A stretch of DNA of 64,000 bases from Holacanthus passer (taxonomy: Eukaryota > Chordata > Actinopteri > Pomacanthidae): assembly GCA_025331565.1 (NCBI GenBank), contig JAFREQ010000027.1, positions 620,001 through 684,000 of the forward strand. The letters are read 5' to 3'. Each line of letters opens with the position of its first letter. The stretch's first letter is position 1. Shown here in pieces: positions 37,461 through 49,835 of this stretch. The notes beneath the pieces were generated by a model. The model was not told the origin of the DNA, did no database searches, and saw only the letters and a list, made by a program, of their open reading frames with translations. The translations under genes and the position numbers were made by a program.

Positions 37461-40400
37461 AAAACTGACCCGGATTCGGGGGTCAGGGGTCGGGGTCGCT
37501 GTGGCCACAATGCAGCTGCTCATCAGATTAAATTGCATTGTAAGGAAAACACTGAGTCAGAAAGGAGAAAGAGTGTGTTAGCATGACATCTCAAACACAA
37601 ACGTGGGTGTAAATCTGGGTGTAGACAGGAGGCTGTGCCACCTAATAATTCCCTGTAAATCTCCTTAATTATTCATGAGGCGTCTCCTCAAATGCATTAA
37701 ATGGGAGGAAGACTGTGGCTCACACATCACATCACATTCACTGATACTTCACAGATGCAGAAAAGTTTTTTTTTTTTACTCCTGTGTGAACGTCACCCTG
37801 TCACCTTGGATGTGACAAATTTTGTTTGTGCATTGATTTACATGTTGTTGATTGGTGTTTGTCTGTGATGCACTTCTACTTCTAATGAACAGATACAAGC
37901 AGAGACAGAGAGAGCACATCAGACCGGAGGAGGAAACTGCAGAAGATGAATGAAATTGTAAAGAAAAAAACTTTCTAAAATGTCTAATCTGCAAACTACA
38001 AAGAAGCTGAAGTCAGATTTTTAGCTAATGTATGATCAAACTGTTCTGATTAATATTATGATCCAGATAATTTCCCCATCTTTGTTTTATTTACTTTACC
38101 TTACTTGTGTGAGAGCATCTGTATCTTGTGGAGGGTTTGATTGAAAGGAGGGGTTGGTAACAAAATGTTCTCGCTTCTTGCATCTTTAAATATGCAATTC
38201 ATCCTTTTTTTGGTTTGTGTTTGCATATCAAAGAATTTGGTATATAACAAAACTGGTTCACCTGAAAAAGAATATTCTTTTTTTCCCTTAAACTTGTTTT
38301 GAAGTCTTCACATAAATTGCCATAATTGTTGCATGTATGTTTGACAAATAATCCAAAAGCCAGCAGAAGATTAAAAGAAATGTTTGATGTAAAAATAATG
38401 GAGGCGATGTCTGAAAAATGTAAGAACAGAGAAAGTTATGCAGCTTCTGTCGAAAGACAACACAGAAGCAGCTAAAAAAACATGGACACAGTGTTCAACC
38501 AGCTTGTTTTGCTTGTGGAACTGTTCATTCAACCAGACGGTGACATTGACATAATGTGCAACGCTGCTGAGGCAGAGCCATGTTCAAGCTGAAGTTCCTC
38601 TGTGAGCAGATCAATATGAACCATTTCCCCAGTGTGAACTCGTGGTTTGGAGGCACATGTTTTCAAACCCATTACAAACTAACAGAGAGAAAGCATGGGG
38701 AGTTCACAAAAGGCTCCTTATGTGATCCTGACTGCATGAATGTCCACTCAGCACTGACGAGGCCAGCGCTCATTTAGTTCAAATGGCTGAATCAATATAA
38801 ATTTCATGTATTTTTTCAGCCCCATCAGTGAGCTTGATCAGCATTTTTCAACCTCTTATGTAATGCAATGCAGTTTGTCTGTGCTCAGCATACTGTAGGA
38901 TGCATTTTTACCAATGCACCTGACATTTGGATACAGAGGATCTGGGCATTGAAAAGCATTGAAAAGATGCTGCTATGAATAAAAATACCTTCCTTCATTC
39001 AAATATGACCCTGCTCTGACGAATGGAATTATTACGTCATCGTTAACACACTTTCTTAAGTTGCCCTGTCTCCTCGAAATTATGCTTATATACAGAACTT
39101 AAATGCAAAAGCAAATAACATTTGAGACAAGTTTAATACCACCTCAAATATGACTAATATAAGACTGTGATCTTTCTCGATCCTGTCTAATAAATGCACT
39201 TTTATTTCTAACATACACCTATAATTCATTTGTTTCACGCCCTTAACAGGAAACAAGGCAAACTGCTGTGTGGGACAAGAAAAACATTATTCCTCCTGGT
39301 TATACATTTTGAAGTGAAGTGTTAGCTGTGGTTCATCGTGCCTCGTGTGCACAACAAGGCCCATGTGTCCTTTAGATTTTGTTCCAACCAAACATTTCAG
39401 CAGATGATTTCACTGAGGAGGTCTCCTCTGCGGTTGAAGGTATTTTAATTAGCCGGAGAAGTGTTTGGTTGGGATGACAACCTGCATGCACGTCCCTTGA
39501 TGCCTCATAGTTTGAGAGGCAGTGGTGTAGAACAATGAAAAGCTATACCTCTCTGTGTTTCAACAACCCCCCAGCTGCCAGATTAAATCAAAGTGCAACA
39601 GTGTTCAGAGGAAGGGCACGCCCCAGTCAAACCAATCCATCATCTGATGCAACAATGGATGTCAGCTTTATGTTGGCTAAACATTTATTATTCATACGCC
39701 ATTCATAAGGAAGGGAAGGCAAGTGAAGGGGAAATGATCGTAAATCTTTCCGTTTACTTTGGTTTATTTCTCTCTTAGGGAAAAAGAAATCCCCCCCATC
39801 TCTCTCTCACACACACTCAGACACAAACACACACTCTCTCTCTTCACGAAGCCTCAGGATTCGTCAGTATATTGACCTGCAGAGAATAACCCCCACAGGA
39901 GTTGTTCCTGCTTCCTTCTCTCTCTGAGCAGCCTCATGATGACAAATCCTGACAAACAAGATGAGCTGTGAGTTTCTCTGATACAGTCTCTGATTGTTGC
40001 AGAATAGCAGTTAAAATACTGCTGCATCTTGACTTTGACAGCAATAATCACAACATGATGATGATGATTAAATATATTAGTTCAAGGCAGATGTGCTGTT
40101 CCTGATGTCTTTGAGATATTTCAGTCCAAATTATGTCCTAACAAAGCATCTGCTTTGGATCTCATTTCAGTCACATTCTTGAGGCAGAGTGCCGCCGTCA
40201 TTTGTGGTTTCACTAACCATAATCTCAGTTTGTGCATGTGTCATGAATCAGGGTAAATTCCCAAAGTGAAATGAAAAGGTCTAGAGTTATGAGGCTATTT
40301 CTGAAGAAAACAGATCATTGACTTGTTTGGCTTGATGGTGTTTTGTATAAATGGTAGCTCAACGGTGCTGTGACACGAGGAGAGAGGTTCCCCCCAGGGT

Positions 40401-40579
40401 TAGTAAATTATATCATATAAAAATCCAAAAAATCAGATCAGATGATGTGCCAGCATTGATTCTAATAATTTTGGTTAGTGTCTGTCAGTTTGAGGGATAT
40501 TTACTTTCAGAGATCTTAAAAGTTTCAATTTAAAGTTCCCCCACTGATATTTCACTCTGTGTTGTTGCCTGTTGTTTTT
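37461..40579. other. Non-coding stretch, no gene recognised
   Basis: The 37640-37740 part (CCTTAATTATTCATGAGGCG…CAAATGCATTAAATGGG) is homogeneous and homeobox-site-rich and could be a conserved element. A TC/CA-rich run lies at 39799-39844 and a short (ATG)4 at about 40057. No frame above 72 codons and no known motif. Confidence 0.45.
39799..39844 (+). repeat. Imperfect (TC)n(AC)n(TC)n microsatellite
   Basis: TC units, then ACACAC with interruptions (agac, aaac), then TC again. A degenerate compound repeat. Confidence 0.8.
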
Positions 40580-40583
40580 AGAA

Positions 40584-40745
40584 ATCAATCAACAACCGGA
40601 ACCAGAACCTAAGATTATAACCTGTGGGGTGCCACAAGGCTCCATTTTAGGTCCTCATCATTTCTCAACTATGTTAATGATAGACTGTCTGCTGGAATGG
40701 CTGAGCTATTTAGTTGTTTTCTGGACTGATAGTCCACTACTGGGG
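40584..40745 (+). pseudogene. LINE reverse-transcriptase fragment with GVPQGSILGP motif
   Basis: The plus-strand reading '…ITCGVPQGSILGP' at 40617-40655 is the highly conserved RT motif that precedes the catalytic YADD in L2/CR1/RTE-type LINEs. After a frameshift the next residues read YVND (…ctatgttaatgat…), then '…AELFSCFLD', which corresponds to the region leading to the YADD box. The D-D catalytic pair itself is destroyed. The fragment is about 160 bp, frameshifted and clearly inactive. Confidence 0.8.
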
Positions 40746-43334
40746 TAATACCACAGATTTGTTTATAATATACTGCAGTTTGGCATCTTAGTGGCCAATA
40801 GGTCCAGAAAAATGTGAAGAAATGTTTCCTTCATCAGTCTGTTTTACACTGTTACTATCCAATGAAGGCAAAATAGCAAACCTAATATAAAAACATGTCA
40901 GGCACTTAAACTGTACGAGGAACTACTGCAATCACCTGTGTACTGTTTTTGTGATATTACTACACTACTATTACATTTGTGATGAAGAGTCGTCTAACTT
41001 TAAATTGATTTTTCAAGAACAGGTTGGGACTTATCTTTGGTCCATGCTGACATTACTATTGTGAATCAAATCATGTGAGTTAATTAATCAATGAAGCAAA
41101 CAAACCAATCGATACAGCACTCACATCAACACATTTTGATAACCTTGTCACTCGACATTTCTGTAGGATGTTGAAACAACCTTATGAGACAGTCGACAAG
41201 CACTGTGGGGCTACTTGTTGACATTGAAGGAGAATTCATTTACTGTTGCATTTATTATTATATGAGTCATTCAGCATAATAGCATGTGTTTAATGGCCAA
41301 GTTGGAAGCTGGATCTCGGCTTTAATGAAACAGTTTACTTGTCTCTAATGTGACAGAGCGAGTTTGTGTAAATTACATGCCACCATAACTCAAAGGGCAG
41401 AGAGTGCTGCTTGTGAGCAGGCAGCAATTTAATGAATGCACGTGACACATGGAGCACTTCCATGTGCACTTGTTGCTTTCTATTTTCCAGTGAATGGACG
41501 ACAAAAATGACAGAGTCGAGCAACAAATGGGAGTACGGCGGGAACAGCCAACTATTATATTAACATAATATATGGGAGCCAAGAAGTCCTTAAAACAGGA
41601 TTTCCTTCTGTGATGATTTATTACATTTTATGTAAATAATGATAAATGCTTTTGTAATAATCCCACAATAGCTGCTTGCTCTGGCTTTAAAGAGTTATTG
41701 TTATTATTGTTTCACATAAATGCACTGGAACTTTTTTCATATACGATTCTCAAGTGTTATCGGTCCAATAGGCTGCAACATATTCCCAATATTACAGCCC
41801 CTGAGAATATGAGACTGTCTGGTTGGGAGCTGTTTTTCTATAGCGAACTTGCAATAGAAATAAAGTGCTTTTGAAAAGATCACATACACAGCTTGTTAAA
41901 TTTTTTTCTCATCTTTCCTTAACAATGTTCAATATTATGTACAATATATTGGAGTGGATGTCAGTATTCATATGGTGCTTTCATATCAATCTGAATTTAG
42001 TCAATACAATATGTTTGCGTCAGTATTGTTTAAGCTATTAGTTACTGATGTATGTTCTTGTAGCTGAAGAGTGAAATACCCTTTTAGTTTGAGGAAAACT
42101 TTACATTAAGCCCAGGATGATCAAAAGTCTGAGGTGGAGGTTTTTGGAAATATATTGTGTTTTAAATGGTTTAGTCTGATTCTCCACACACGAGGCCACT
42201 TTTGGCAACGTGGATATGTTTTCATTTTGTTCTTAGTGAGTTGATAGGATGTGATATGTGTTATCGTCACAAAATAGTTGCACACAAACAAAACTAACAC
42301 TCATAAATCAGTCGATTAAGATGCACAGGAATGATTAACATATTATAATCAAAAGAAGGTTAAGCAACCAACAAATAAACACCCGTATTATTTGTGATTA
42401 TGTACTGATTCCCATCAGTATTTATGGTTATTAGGGAGTTTTATTACCCAGCAGCTTTGTTAAGTAGTCAGTGAAAGAAGTCCTATATCACGCTGTTTAT
42501 TCTCGGCTCAAACAGCTGAATAAATCCACCGGTACAGTGTCTCGCAGCAGTGGTGTACATAAGAGACAGCACTGATTTATCGCTCTCATTATGCCACGTT
42601 AGCCCGTCTTAAACAATGACGAAGGAGCTAAATGAGAGGGAGAGAGACAGGCCTGAAAGGAAAGTTTAACAAGTGATGTATCATTAATCTCAACTAGCTC
42701 TCTACATCACATCTCTGTTTCCTGTTGACACGTATCACTCTTTAATCTGGAAGGACCAAATTAAAAGCAGTGAATGTCCCACAAAGGTTCGTGCCACCCA
42801 AACTCTTTACCGCAGTCACCGGCTCTTCCGCCACAGAGGTGGGAGCTGGGCGTCCTGGCAGCATGTGCTCTGCAGACCCGTAAGAGAAACAACCCAAATA
42901 GTAACCGGCATCCACCGTTTCAAAAATGTTCCTCATCAAAGGTTTTCCTATTAACCACATCAGATAATTGACTTGAGAGAGAAGTGATTTCACATGAGAG
43001 ATGTGACTGGATGTGATTTTAAATCAGATCATAGCACAAATACAGAAGTAATTGACTAGTCATCTGACAAAAAAAAAACAAAAAACTGGCAACTTGTTCG
43101 ATAATCAATTAATTGTTTAAGTAATTTTTTTTAAATATCACAATCTGACAGTCTGTTTTTCTTTGTGTTATATGATTTTAAATGTTATATATATTTGAGT
43201 TTTGTGGGTTGGAAAAAACAAATTTGAACATGCTCTAAGTAATTATGATGGTCAATTTTCACGATCGATAATGAAAATAATCTTAAAATTTTCTGAATGT
43301 ATCTGTAAAATCACGGATCGATTTACAAATGAAC
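40746..43334. other. Non-coding stretch, no gene recognised
   Basis: AT-rich unique DNA. The longest frames are 83 codons or fewer and lack motifs. The left edge may contain further decayed LINE sequence, but nothing could be aligned by eye. Confidence 0.45.
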
Positions 43335-43405
43335 GAATCCCAAATTTTCCCTCAGGAGGATCAATAAAGAAATATCTTATCTTATAAAGAATTGTCTTAT
43401 CTTAA
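43335..43405 (+). mobile_element. LINE 3'-end tail, plus orientation
   Basis: 'caaattttccctcaggagg' and 'atcaataaagaaatatc' are followed by repeated TTATC/TCTTA units. This is the 'ttcccTc-gggatcaataaag + short tandem tail' terminus of fish L2/Rex1-type LINEs, in the opposite orientation to the tail at 37.4 kb. The upstream body is not recognisable. Confidence 0.65.
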
Positions 43406-45439
43406 ATTAGACACAAGTGAAGGTGCTTGAGATTAGGAAGTGTTACAACTTCGAAATCTCACCATTCGATTTGCCAACACTGAGCTACTCATGTGCTTCA
43501 AAACAAACAGTCAGTTAATTCTGTTTCTGGAAGGGAAACATCTTGATGTGTTGATTTTTCTCTCAGACATTTCCAGTATTCTGTGGGGAAGCATGCAGCC
43601 TTTAAATCAGTGGTTGGACTTTGAATAAATCTCTCACTCTGCATGTGCATGTGCCAGAAGTTGCTTGTTCTTGTGAGTGGCTCTCAGATGACGTGCCCAC
43701 AGCTTCCTCTTCTTTAGGGAATCACGACAACAATCCCAACCAGGCTTTCTGAGAGAAGATTTGATATGCAAACACGCGCTGAACATTACTGATTATTGCT
43801 TCTATAATCCAACGGTGGAATAATTGTACATAATTTTGTGCGACTGACTTCATCTTATAGCGCAAAAACCTTCAATGCATTTAATGAGACGCTCATTTGA
43901 GAAGCAGCTGTGTGTTAAAGATCCTTTCGCACCCTGTCTCATCAGTACTGTATCGCCAGCTAGCTCCCTCCTTATCAGCGCACTTTATCCACATCTGCCA
44001 GCCTGGAGATAAGAATTGTCATTTTCAGTCCATTAGAGGTCTTGACACCACCTGTCTGATGGGAGCCGCTCACAGGCCAGACATTACCTCACGGCGACTA
44101 TGTGCTTGGTGAGTGACCTTCATTAAGATCTTCCAGCTAAACAGTCACGCTATGTCCTGCATTGTTAAATTTAAAACCTGTACAGCCAAGTGAAAATCTC
44201 ATACCATGATTTCGCCTAATTTTTTCCTTAAGATGAAATTAAAATATGTACTGAAGGTTGCTCAGACATATTCATCAAAAAGACACCATTCACCACATCT
44301 GCCGTGATGAAATATAATACTATCACACTGTACAACGTAATAGATTTTATCAAGTTGAAAAGTGTTAGTTGTAAAACATATGAGAGCTACTTGTTGTTCA
44401 GTTATCATTATTCCTTCATTATTAAAGGTTAATTGAAACACCGCTCTCGTAACACTGACTGATCTCAGCTTAAAACCCTAATGTGGTATTTTCAGTGTAT
44501 CCATTCAGTACACTGGTACTTCACTGATGAGTAGTACTTTGGAAGGTATCTGAAGTCTTTTGACCCCGTACATGAAAATACAAACCTGGACAATAATAAG
44601 CACATTGTAGAGCTTTGAAATTAAATATTAATTATGCATATAAATAGCGATATCAAAGTGAGAAATGCTGAGTGTGAAATCAATACATGTCAGGAAAGAC
44701 TAGTCTGGAGCATGGTGACATTTTCTAATTAGCACTAAACAAAGTACCTGAGGGTGATGGCAATGATCTTAGTTATACTGAGCAAATAGAGATTTTGACT
44801 TTGTTGGTAGTGCTGGAAGAAAAGTTAGGGGATTGTGAAAGTCAACAGATTCATTCAATGCAAACTTTGAACAACCCAAAGAATAGTTATGATATTTTAG
44901 TCTGGGGCGAAGTGGTGGAGCGATCGCTGTCGGAAACTGAAACACTGCACCTTTTTTGTTTGTCATCCATTTGATATGTTTTAGTTAAACTTCACAGTTC
45001 ATTACTGCAAAAAAGACTGAGTGCACTACTGAGAATGAATTAGAAAAATGTAGAAAAGGTGATTAGAAAGCCTGAAATGTTTGAATGTTCTGGCACATGG
45101 GTCCTTTTTCTCATCTAGCGTGATCAACGATACAAAATCTTTACTTTTCTTGAGTTCAGAGGTTCAGATTGAAGATTAGAGTCTAGGTTTGATCGTGACT
45201 TCAAACACGGCTGCGGGCTACGGGAAAAAAAAAAAACATCTGTTAAAATCTGAACGCCGTTCTCTCAGAGACTTTCCTATTGTCTTTTTGTCTGACAAAA
45301 ACAAGAACCACGGGCACAATTCAATACCCCATCAGTGATGTTATGAGACAGGAGTAAAATAGATATGAGAGGCAGAGTGGCTGAGGCAGTAATTGCTTTT
45401 GGTCTGTTATTGAGGATCAAATTAAAACAAGTAAAGAGC
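43406..45439. other. Unique non-coding stretch
   Basis: No mobile elements or microsatellites were recognised. The 43880-44120 part has GATA words (GGAGATAAGAA) and a CACCTGTCTGATGGG segment and is unusually free of A/T runs. The 71-codon plus-strand frame over it (43897-44112) ends in a stop just before a GGTGAGTGA donor-like sequence, but the frame has no good acceptor and was not called. Confidence 0.4.
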
Positions 45440-45560
45440 AGCAGAACTGTTACGGCTGGATGTCATAAATGTTTCCATCCAGGCTGCATGCTCTGCTGCA
45501 TTAGAGGCTTGATCTAATGTGCAGTCATTAATGGGCACATTAGTGAAGGGGGAAGCAGGA
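45440..45560. promoter_or_regulatory. Candidate conserved non-coding element
   Basis: Contains a run of spaced repeats of a CATTA core: GCATTAGAGGC, CTAATGTG, TCATTAATGGG and CACATTAGTG. Together these form a near-symmetric set of homeodomain words within about 70 bp. It is repeat-free and not AT-simple. Enhancer function is only inferred. Confidence 0.25.
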
Positions 45561-47098
45561 ACTCTCAGTGGCGTGAAGTACCTCCTTTTTGTTCGCTAAC
45601 TGAGCTGTGTGTGCGGTTAGTCACTCTGTCTTGTCTTGTGTGCAAACTTTGTCTTTGTCTGGCGGCGAAATGAGATTTTAGCTGGTACTGTATGTGCATA
45701 ATTTGGCATTTAAAAAGTGGCAGAGGGAGATCCTCTCCCCCAGTTAGAGTTAATGAATCATGGAGAGACTACCTATATGCATGTTAATTAGGACACTTGG
45801 TCAAGTCCTTTTATTGTGAGCTGATAATTACCAGCTGGGTCGTAAAACTTCAACACAGAGCACAATAAACCAACTTATGCTCTGGCCTCCGACTTAGAAA
45901 TATTAACTTTTTGAACACCATTACTGCTGTACTCTTGCAAGACTGAGCAACTTATCTTTGTCAGCCGCAATATATGACTAAAATTAATCCGTTTGATGAG
46001 CTATGGCAGCTAAAGAAATAATAGCTATGTGTCATCCGTGGCCTTAATAAGATGAATTCTTCATCTCTTTTCATGAAAAACACCCACACAATCTGTCGGC
46101 ACATAAAGACCACCGAGTGGGCAGTAATGGCACGTAGCTGTTGGACACCGCGAGTGGAAGGTGGTACCCCGACTCGAGACAGGGAGGTGGAATATCTTAA
46201 ACTTTTATCAGAAAATATCAACCTACTTCACATAAATCAAAGGCTTGGAGTGTCTGCAGAGCACAGGGATATAATATCTACTTTGTATATTACTTATTCT
46301 GCCCGCTGTGTATTATAATCTCTTCCCTTTTTCAGCCGTTAAAAACCTCGAGCTCAACGGCAAAATCATCCACAAGCTCCGATAACGGCCGAACCTCCTA
46401 ATGCGCAGTGATGGTAGCTCACCAGGTGTTGCATTACTTTTGGCTCTGCTCTCATTTGTTTGCTACTGTATGATCACACATCAGTTTTATGGATCACATT
46501 TTAAAGAGCCGTTGTCTTTCTTAAGGCGGTATTCATAGCTTTTTGGCCACTTGAGAGCAGCAGAACAAGCTGTAAACACAACATTTATATTATAAAGCTA
46601 ATAAATGTTAACCTCATAAAGTTGATATGAGGAATTTGTGAGCAAACAGTTGATATTTACACAACCATCCAGAGCTATATGAGCATCGATTCGGGTTGTT
46701 TTTGTGTCCACCTGACGAATGTTATTACCTCTTAATTTAGCTCCGGTTTGGTCCAGAGCTGTAAAGTACAATCCCAGCAAAATTGTTTTTTGGATGGTTG
46801 GTCAAATACTTTGGGGAGAAGTTTCAGTCAACTATTTTCAGCCATTTGGGGAGGATCATATTTTCTGTGGTTGCTGTTTGGTAAAGATACAGCTTTTAAT
46901 GAAATGAACACTGATTGAGTTTTGAAACATGCTGTGCTTTTTTGATTTGTTCCTCTTAGATCAAGACAAACTGCTGAGTGGTTTTAATTTGTTTAGCAAT
47001 TGATTGTTTTTCAGTTAAAATGTCTGTGTTTTTATATCATATTCTGTGTTAAAAGCTGTGCTAAATCCAGTCAGTGATTTGTTAACTGGGGGGGATGG
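45561..47098. other. Unique non-coding stretch, homeobox-site-rich at 45720-45850
   Basis: At 45742-45850 the words TTAATGAATCATGG, ATGCATGTTAATTAGG and GATAATTACC are closely spaced, a second enhancer-like block near the one at 45.44 kb. The opposite-strand frames of 86-88 codons at 45961-46318 are not supported by splice signals or homology. Confidence 0.35.
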
Positions 47099-47124
47099 CC
47101 CTAACCCTAACCCCCCCAACCCTA
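47099..47124 (+). repeat. Short interstitial telomere-like repeat
   Basis: CCCTAACCCTAACCC followed by a C-rich interruption and CCAACCCTAG, bordered on the left by a G run (gggggggat at 47089). Three CCCTAA-type units only. Confidence 0.6.
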
Positions 47125-49599
47125 GTCCCACAACCACTAGAGTTAAAAGTCATTCAGCTTACCTCATCTACAGTAAACCTATCCCTATAGTAAAACTATA
47201 TCTGCCGTCATGTCTCCCCTAAAATATTTTGTTACAGAGGTGGCTTGGTGTATTTTCAGCAGCACATATGCTAAATACTATAGGATACTATTACAGGAAT
47301 ACTACAGGCAGCTGTGTGTCTCTATGATCCTCTCACTCTTCTGTGACGTGACTCTGTAGAGTAAATAGTTTATAATACAGTATAGAATTTGGGGTTTATA
47401 GTATATAGTTCAGAGTATATTATTGAGATGAAACGGAGAGAAGGTCTGCAACTTCAACACCATGGATTTATCAATACACACAGCACAGTGAAGTTACTGC
47501 TGTTTCAGAGTCCTGGTCAGATGAAGGATCAATGAATCAGGCAGCCTATAGACAAAAGACTATAAACATATATAATTAAACAACCCCTCTCTACTGCACT
47601 TTCTGCTACTAGGGAATTGCCTATTGGCTGTATCATTGAAGAGAGGTTTAAACACTCTGTTAGCCCAAAGGTCATGGTAGTGTTTTTAATAAAGTTTGTA
47701 TAGGAAGAACTTTCATTTATTACACATCTGCTGGTGTTTTAGCATTCTAATTGTGGTTGGCTGTTTTGTCAGGGCAAAGTTTTAAAGAGACCGTGAGTGT
47801 GTGATGTTGGACTCTTTACTTCATATTTAATGATTCACTCATTACTGATCTTTGGTAGCTTTTACTATCGTGTATCAGGACTTGATACTGAACTGTAACG
47901 ACTGAGGTATGCACTGAACGCTGAACCAAAAAAATCTGTGGGCCGTAAAAACCAAAACAATAAGCTGAAAGGTGCTAAAATGATCTATATAGCTGAGGGG
48001 AGCAGCAGAGTTTGGTGATAAATCTCTGCACCACGCTCTGCTGACTGGAACGAGACTTTGAGGCAGACACACAACAGATGGCAAGAGAATAGCGAGATGG
48101 ATGCTTTGCATGGGCCGCAGCTCACAGGACGAGACGAAGGAACAGATGTGGTGTCAGGAAAGAAAGAAGCAGAGGTAGTGAGATTAAGACAAGTTCAAAT
48201 GGGTCATGATATAAGCTTCTCGAGATAGGAGCGAGATGGAGGGATTATCCACAACGAGAGCAGCTAATCAAAGGAACAGTCTGGAGACTTCATTGTAGGA
48301 ATTTTAACAGGAACTGAAAATGTAGTGGTTTGATAGACAGTAATCCTTGTGGCTGGATTAAAGAACCATATGCATTTCAAATCTTATGACACTGCCCCTT
48401 AAAATAATTTCTTTAACATAAGCGAAACTACACTATTAGATAAAGGAAAAGCTTGTGGATAAAACGTGCAAATGCTTCCTTGACTTCACTTTGAATTGTT
48501 GGTTATCTTTCTGTCTACATGTGACCCTGGATAAAAGTAGGACAAAGCGTTGAGCAGTGTAATGCAGAAAGATGTTTTTCCAAATCTTTTCCCACACATG
48601 TTGAAGTATTTTATTTTACAGCTCAAGTGGAATTGACAGACACCAAAGGCACATTTGTCATTTGAACGTTGGTGGGGACATCCGCTGGAAACTGTCCAAG
48701 CCACAACAATTATAGCCTGAGGTGTTCTTAATAGGATACCAGTCATGTGTGCAATACATTCCCTCGACTATATATAAGTCATAGGCACTTAACATGACAT
48801 GCTGACCTGAAGAGTGTGTTAAAAAAAAGGAACATGATAGCTGTAATTCTGGCTTAAACTGTAGCTGTAGACCCGTAAAAAAATGGCACCAATGATGTAT
48901 TTAATTTATGTAACTGCTGCAAAAATAGTTGAATAAATGAATAAATGTTAATAATTGATCTGGATATCAGTGTCGTACTTGATGCCACTGAGGTTTCCTT
49001 AGATGGAATCTAATTATGAAAAATTGTGCGAGTGGCCATTTGTATATTTATTGCTCAAGAGAGAATTCGAGGCCACAGCCTCTCGTTTTATAACCAGTTG
49101 AGTGAAAGAAAGACACACAGTTCAGATGACAACTTTCTCAATATATACCTTGTATATGCTTCAAACTCATATAAATAAATGTACAATGATAAAATAAATA
49201 TATTTCGATAGATGGAAAGAGAGTCTGCCTTTCTTTCAATAAAATTCGACTCTGCAAAGCTTAAACATTTCCGTATTTTTCCCAAATATCGTTGTTGCTC
49301 TTACGGCATCATTACCCTCCAAAATTCACTAAATTTCTTGAAATGAGTTTCCAGCCAACCAAATTACCTCATGATGGACCCACAGAGGACTAATTTTCCT
49401 TCCCCATCACGAACATTTCCTTGCTTGTTGTAACATACAAATATTTAATTAAAAAGTAATGTCTCAAACAGATAACGAGATTTGAACCCGACAGACAGAA
49501 TCAGTATCGACACGAGTTCGCTCTCTGCCATCAATTTCCAGAAAACATCTGCGAAGAACATTACACCTGGCCTCAGGTGACTCCATCGACTCTAACGAG
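47125..49599. other. Non-coding stretch, no gene recognised
   Basis: The 47261-47410 segment is rich in 'atacta/atagtat' words of low complexity. At 47262 a 20-bp match to the start of U6 snRNA was considered and rejected. The 78-86-codon minus frames (47875-48111, 48486-48746) look random. Confidence 0.45.
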
Positions 49600-49835
49600 T
49601 GCTCTCACAACAGCCAGGAGCGCTAATGAACCAGGTGGCATCAGTGACCTTGATGACGGCCCCACAGAGGTTAAAAAACCTGGAACATGCCAGTCAGTCA
49701 GAACTGAAGAAGCCCCTTGAATGAGATGTGAAACGTTTTTGTTTTTTCTTTTTTTTCTTTTTAAGTCTGTTGCTCTTGGTTCAACCCTTCTTGTATAACC
49801 ATGACCTGGATGACTGAGAATCTTCACAGACACAG
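49600..49835 (+). mobile_element. Retroelement 3'-end fragment with hammerhead-like core (family 2)
   Basis: Contains 'ccccacagaggttaaaaaac', 'agtcagaactgaagaagcc', 'gatgtgaaacg' and 'ccatgacctggatgactgag', in that order. I recognise this series from a widespread teleost retroelement 3' region. CTGAAGA (49704-49710) and GAAA (49730-49733) flank a degenerate hairpin, the same core arrangement as in copies A and B, but the surrounding sequence belongs to a different family. The 106-codon minus frame across it is not a gene. Probable Penelope-like or other non-LTR remnant. Confidence 0.55.

Noticed and set aside
47262..47290. Resemblance to the 5' start of U6 snRNA (cagcagcacatatgctaaa)
   Set aside because: Similarity stops after about 20 bases. 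No U6 body, no upstream promoter elements and no terminator.
49440..49540. tRNA-like A and B boxes on the minus strand (GGTTCAAATC-type)
   Set aside because: Spacing is plausible, but acceptor, D and anticodon stems do not pair. Best read as chance.
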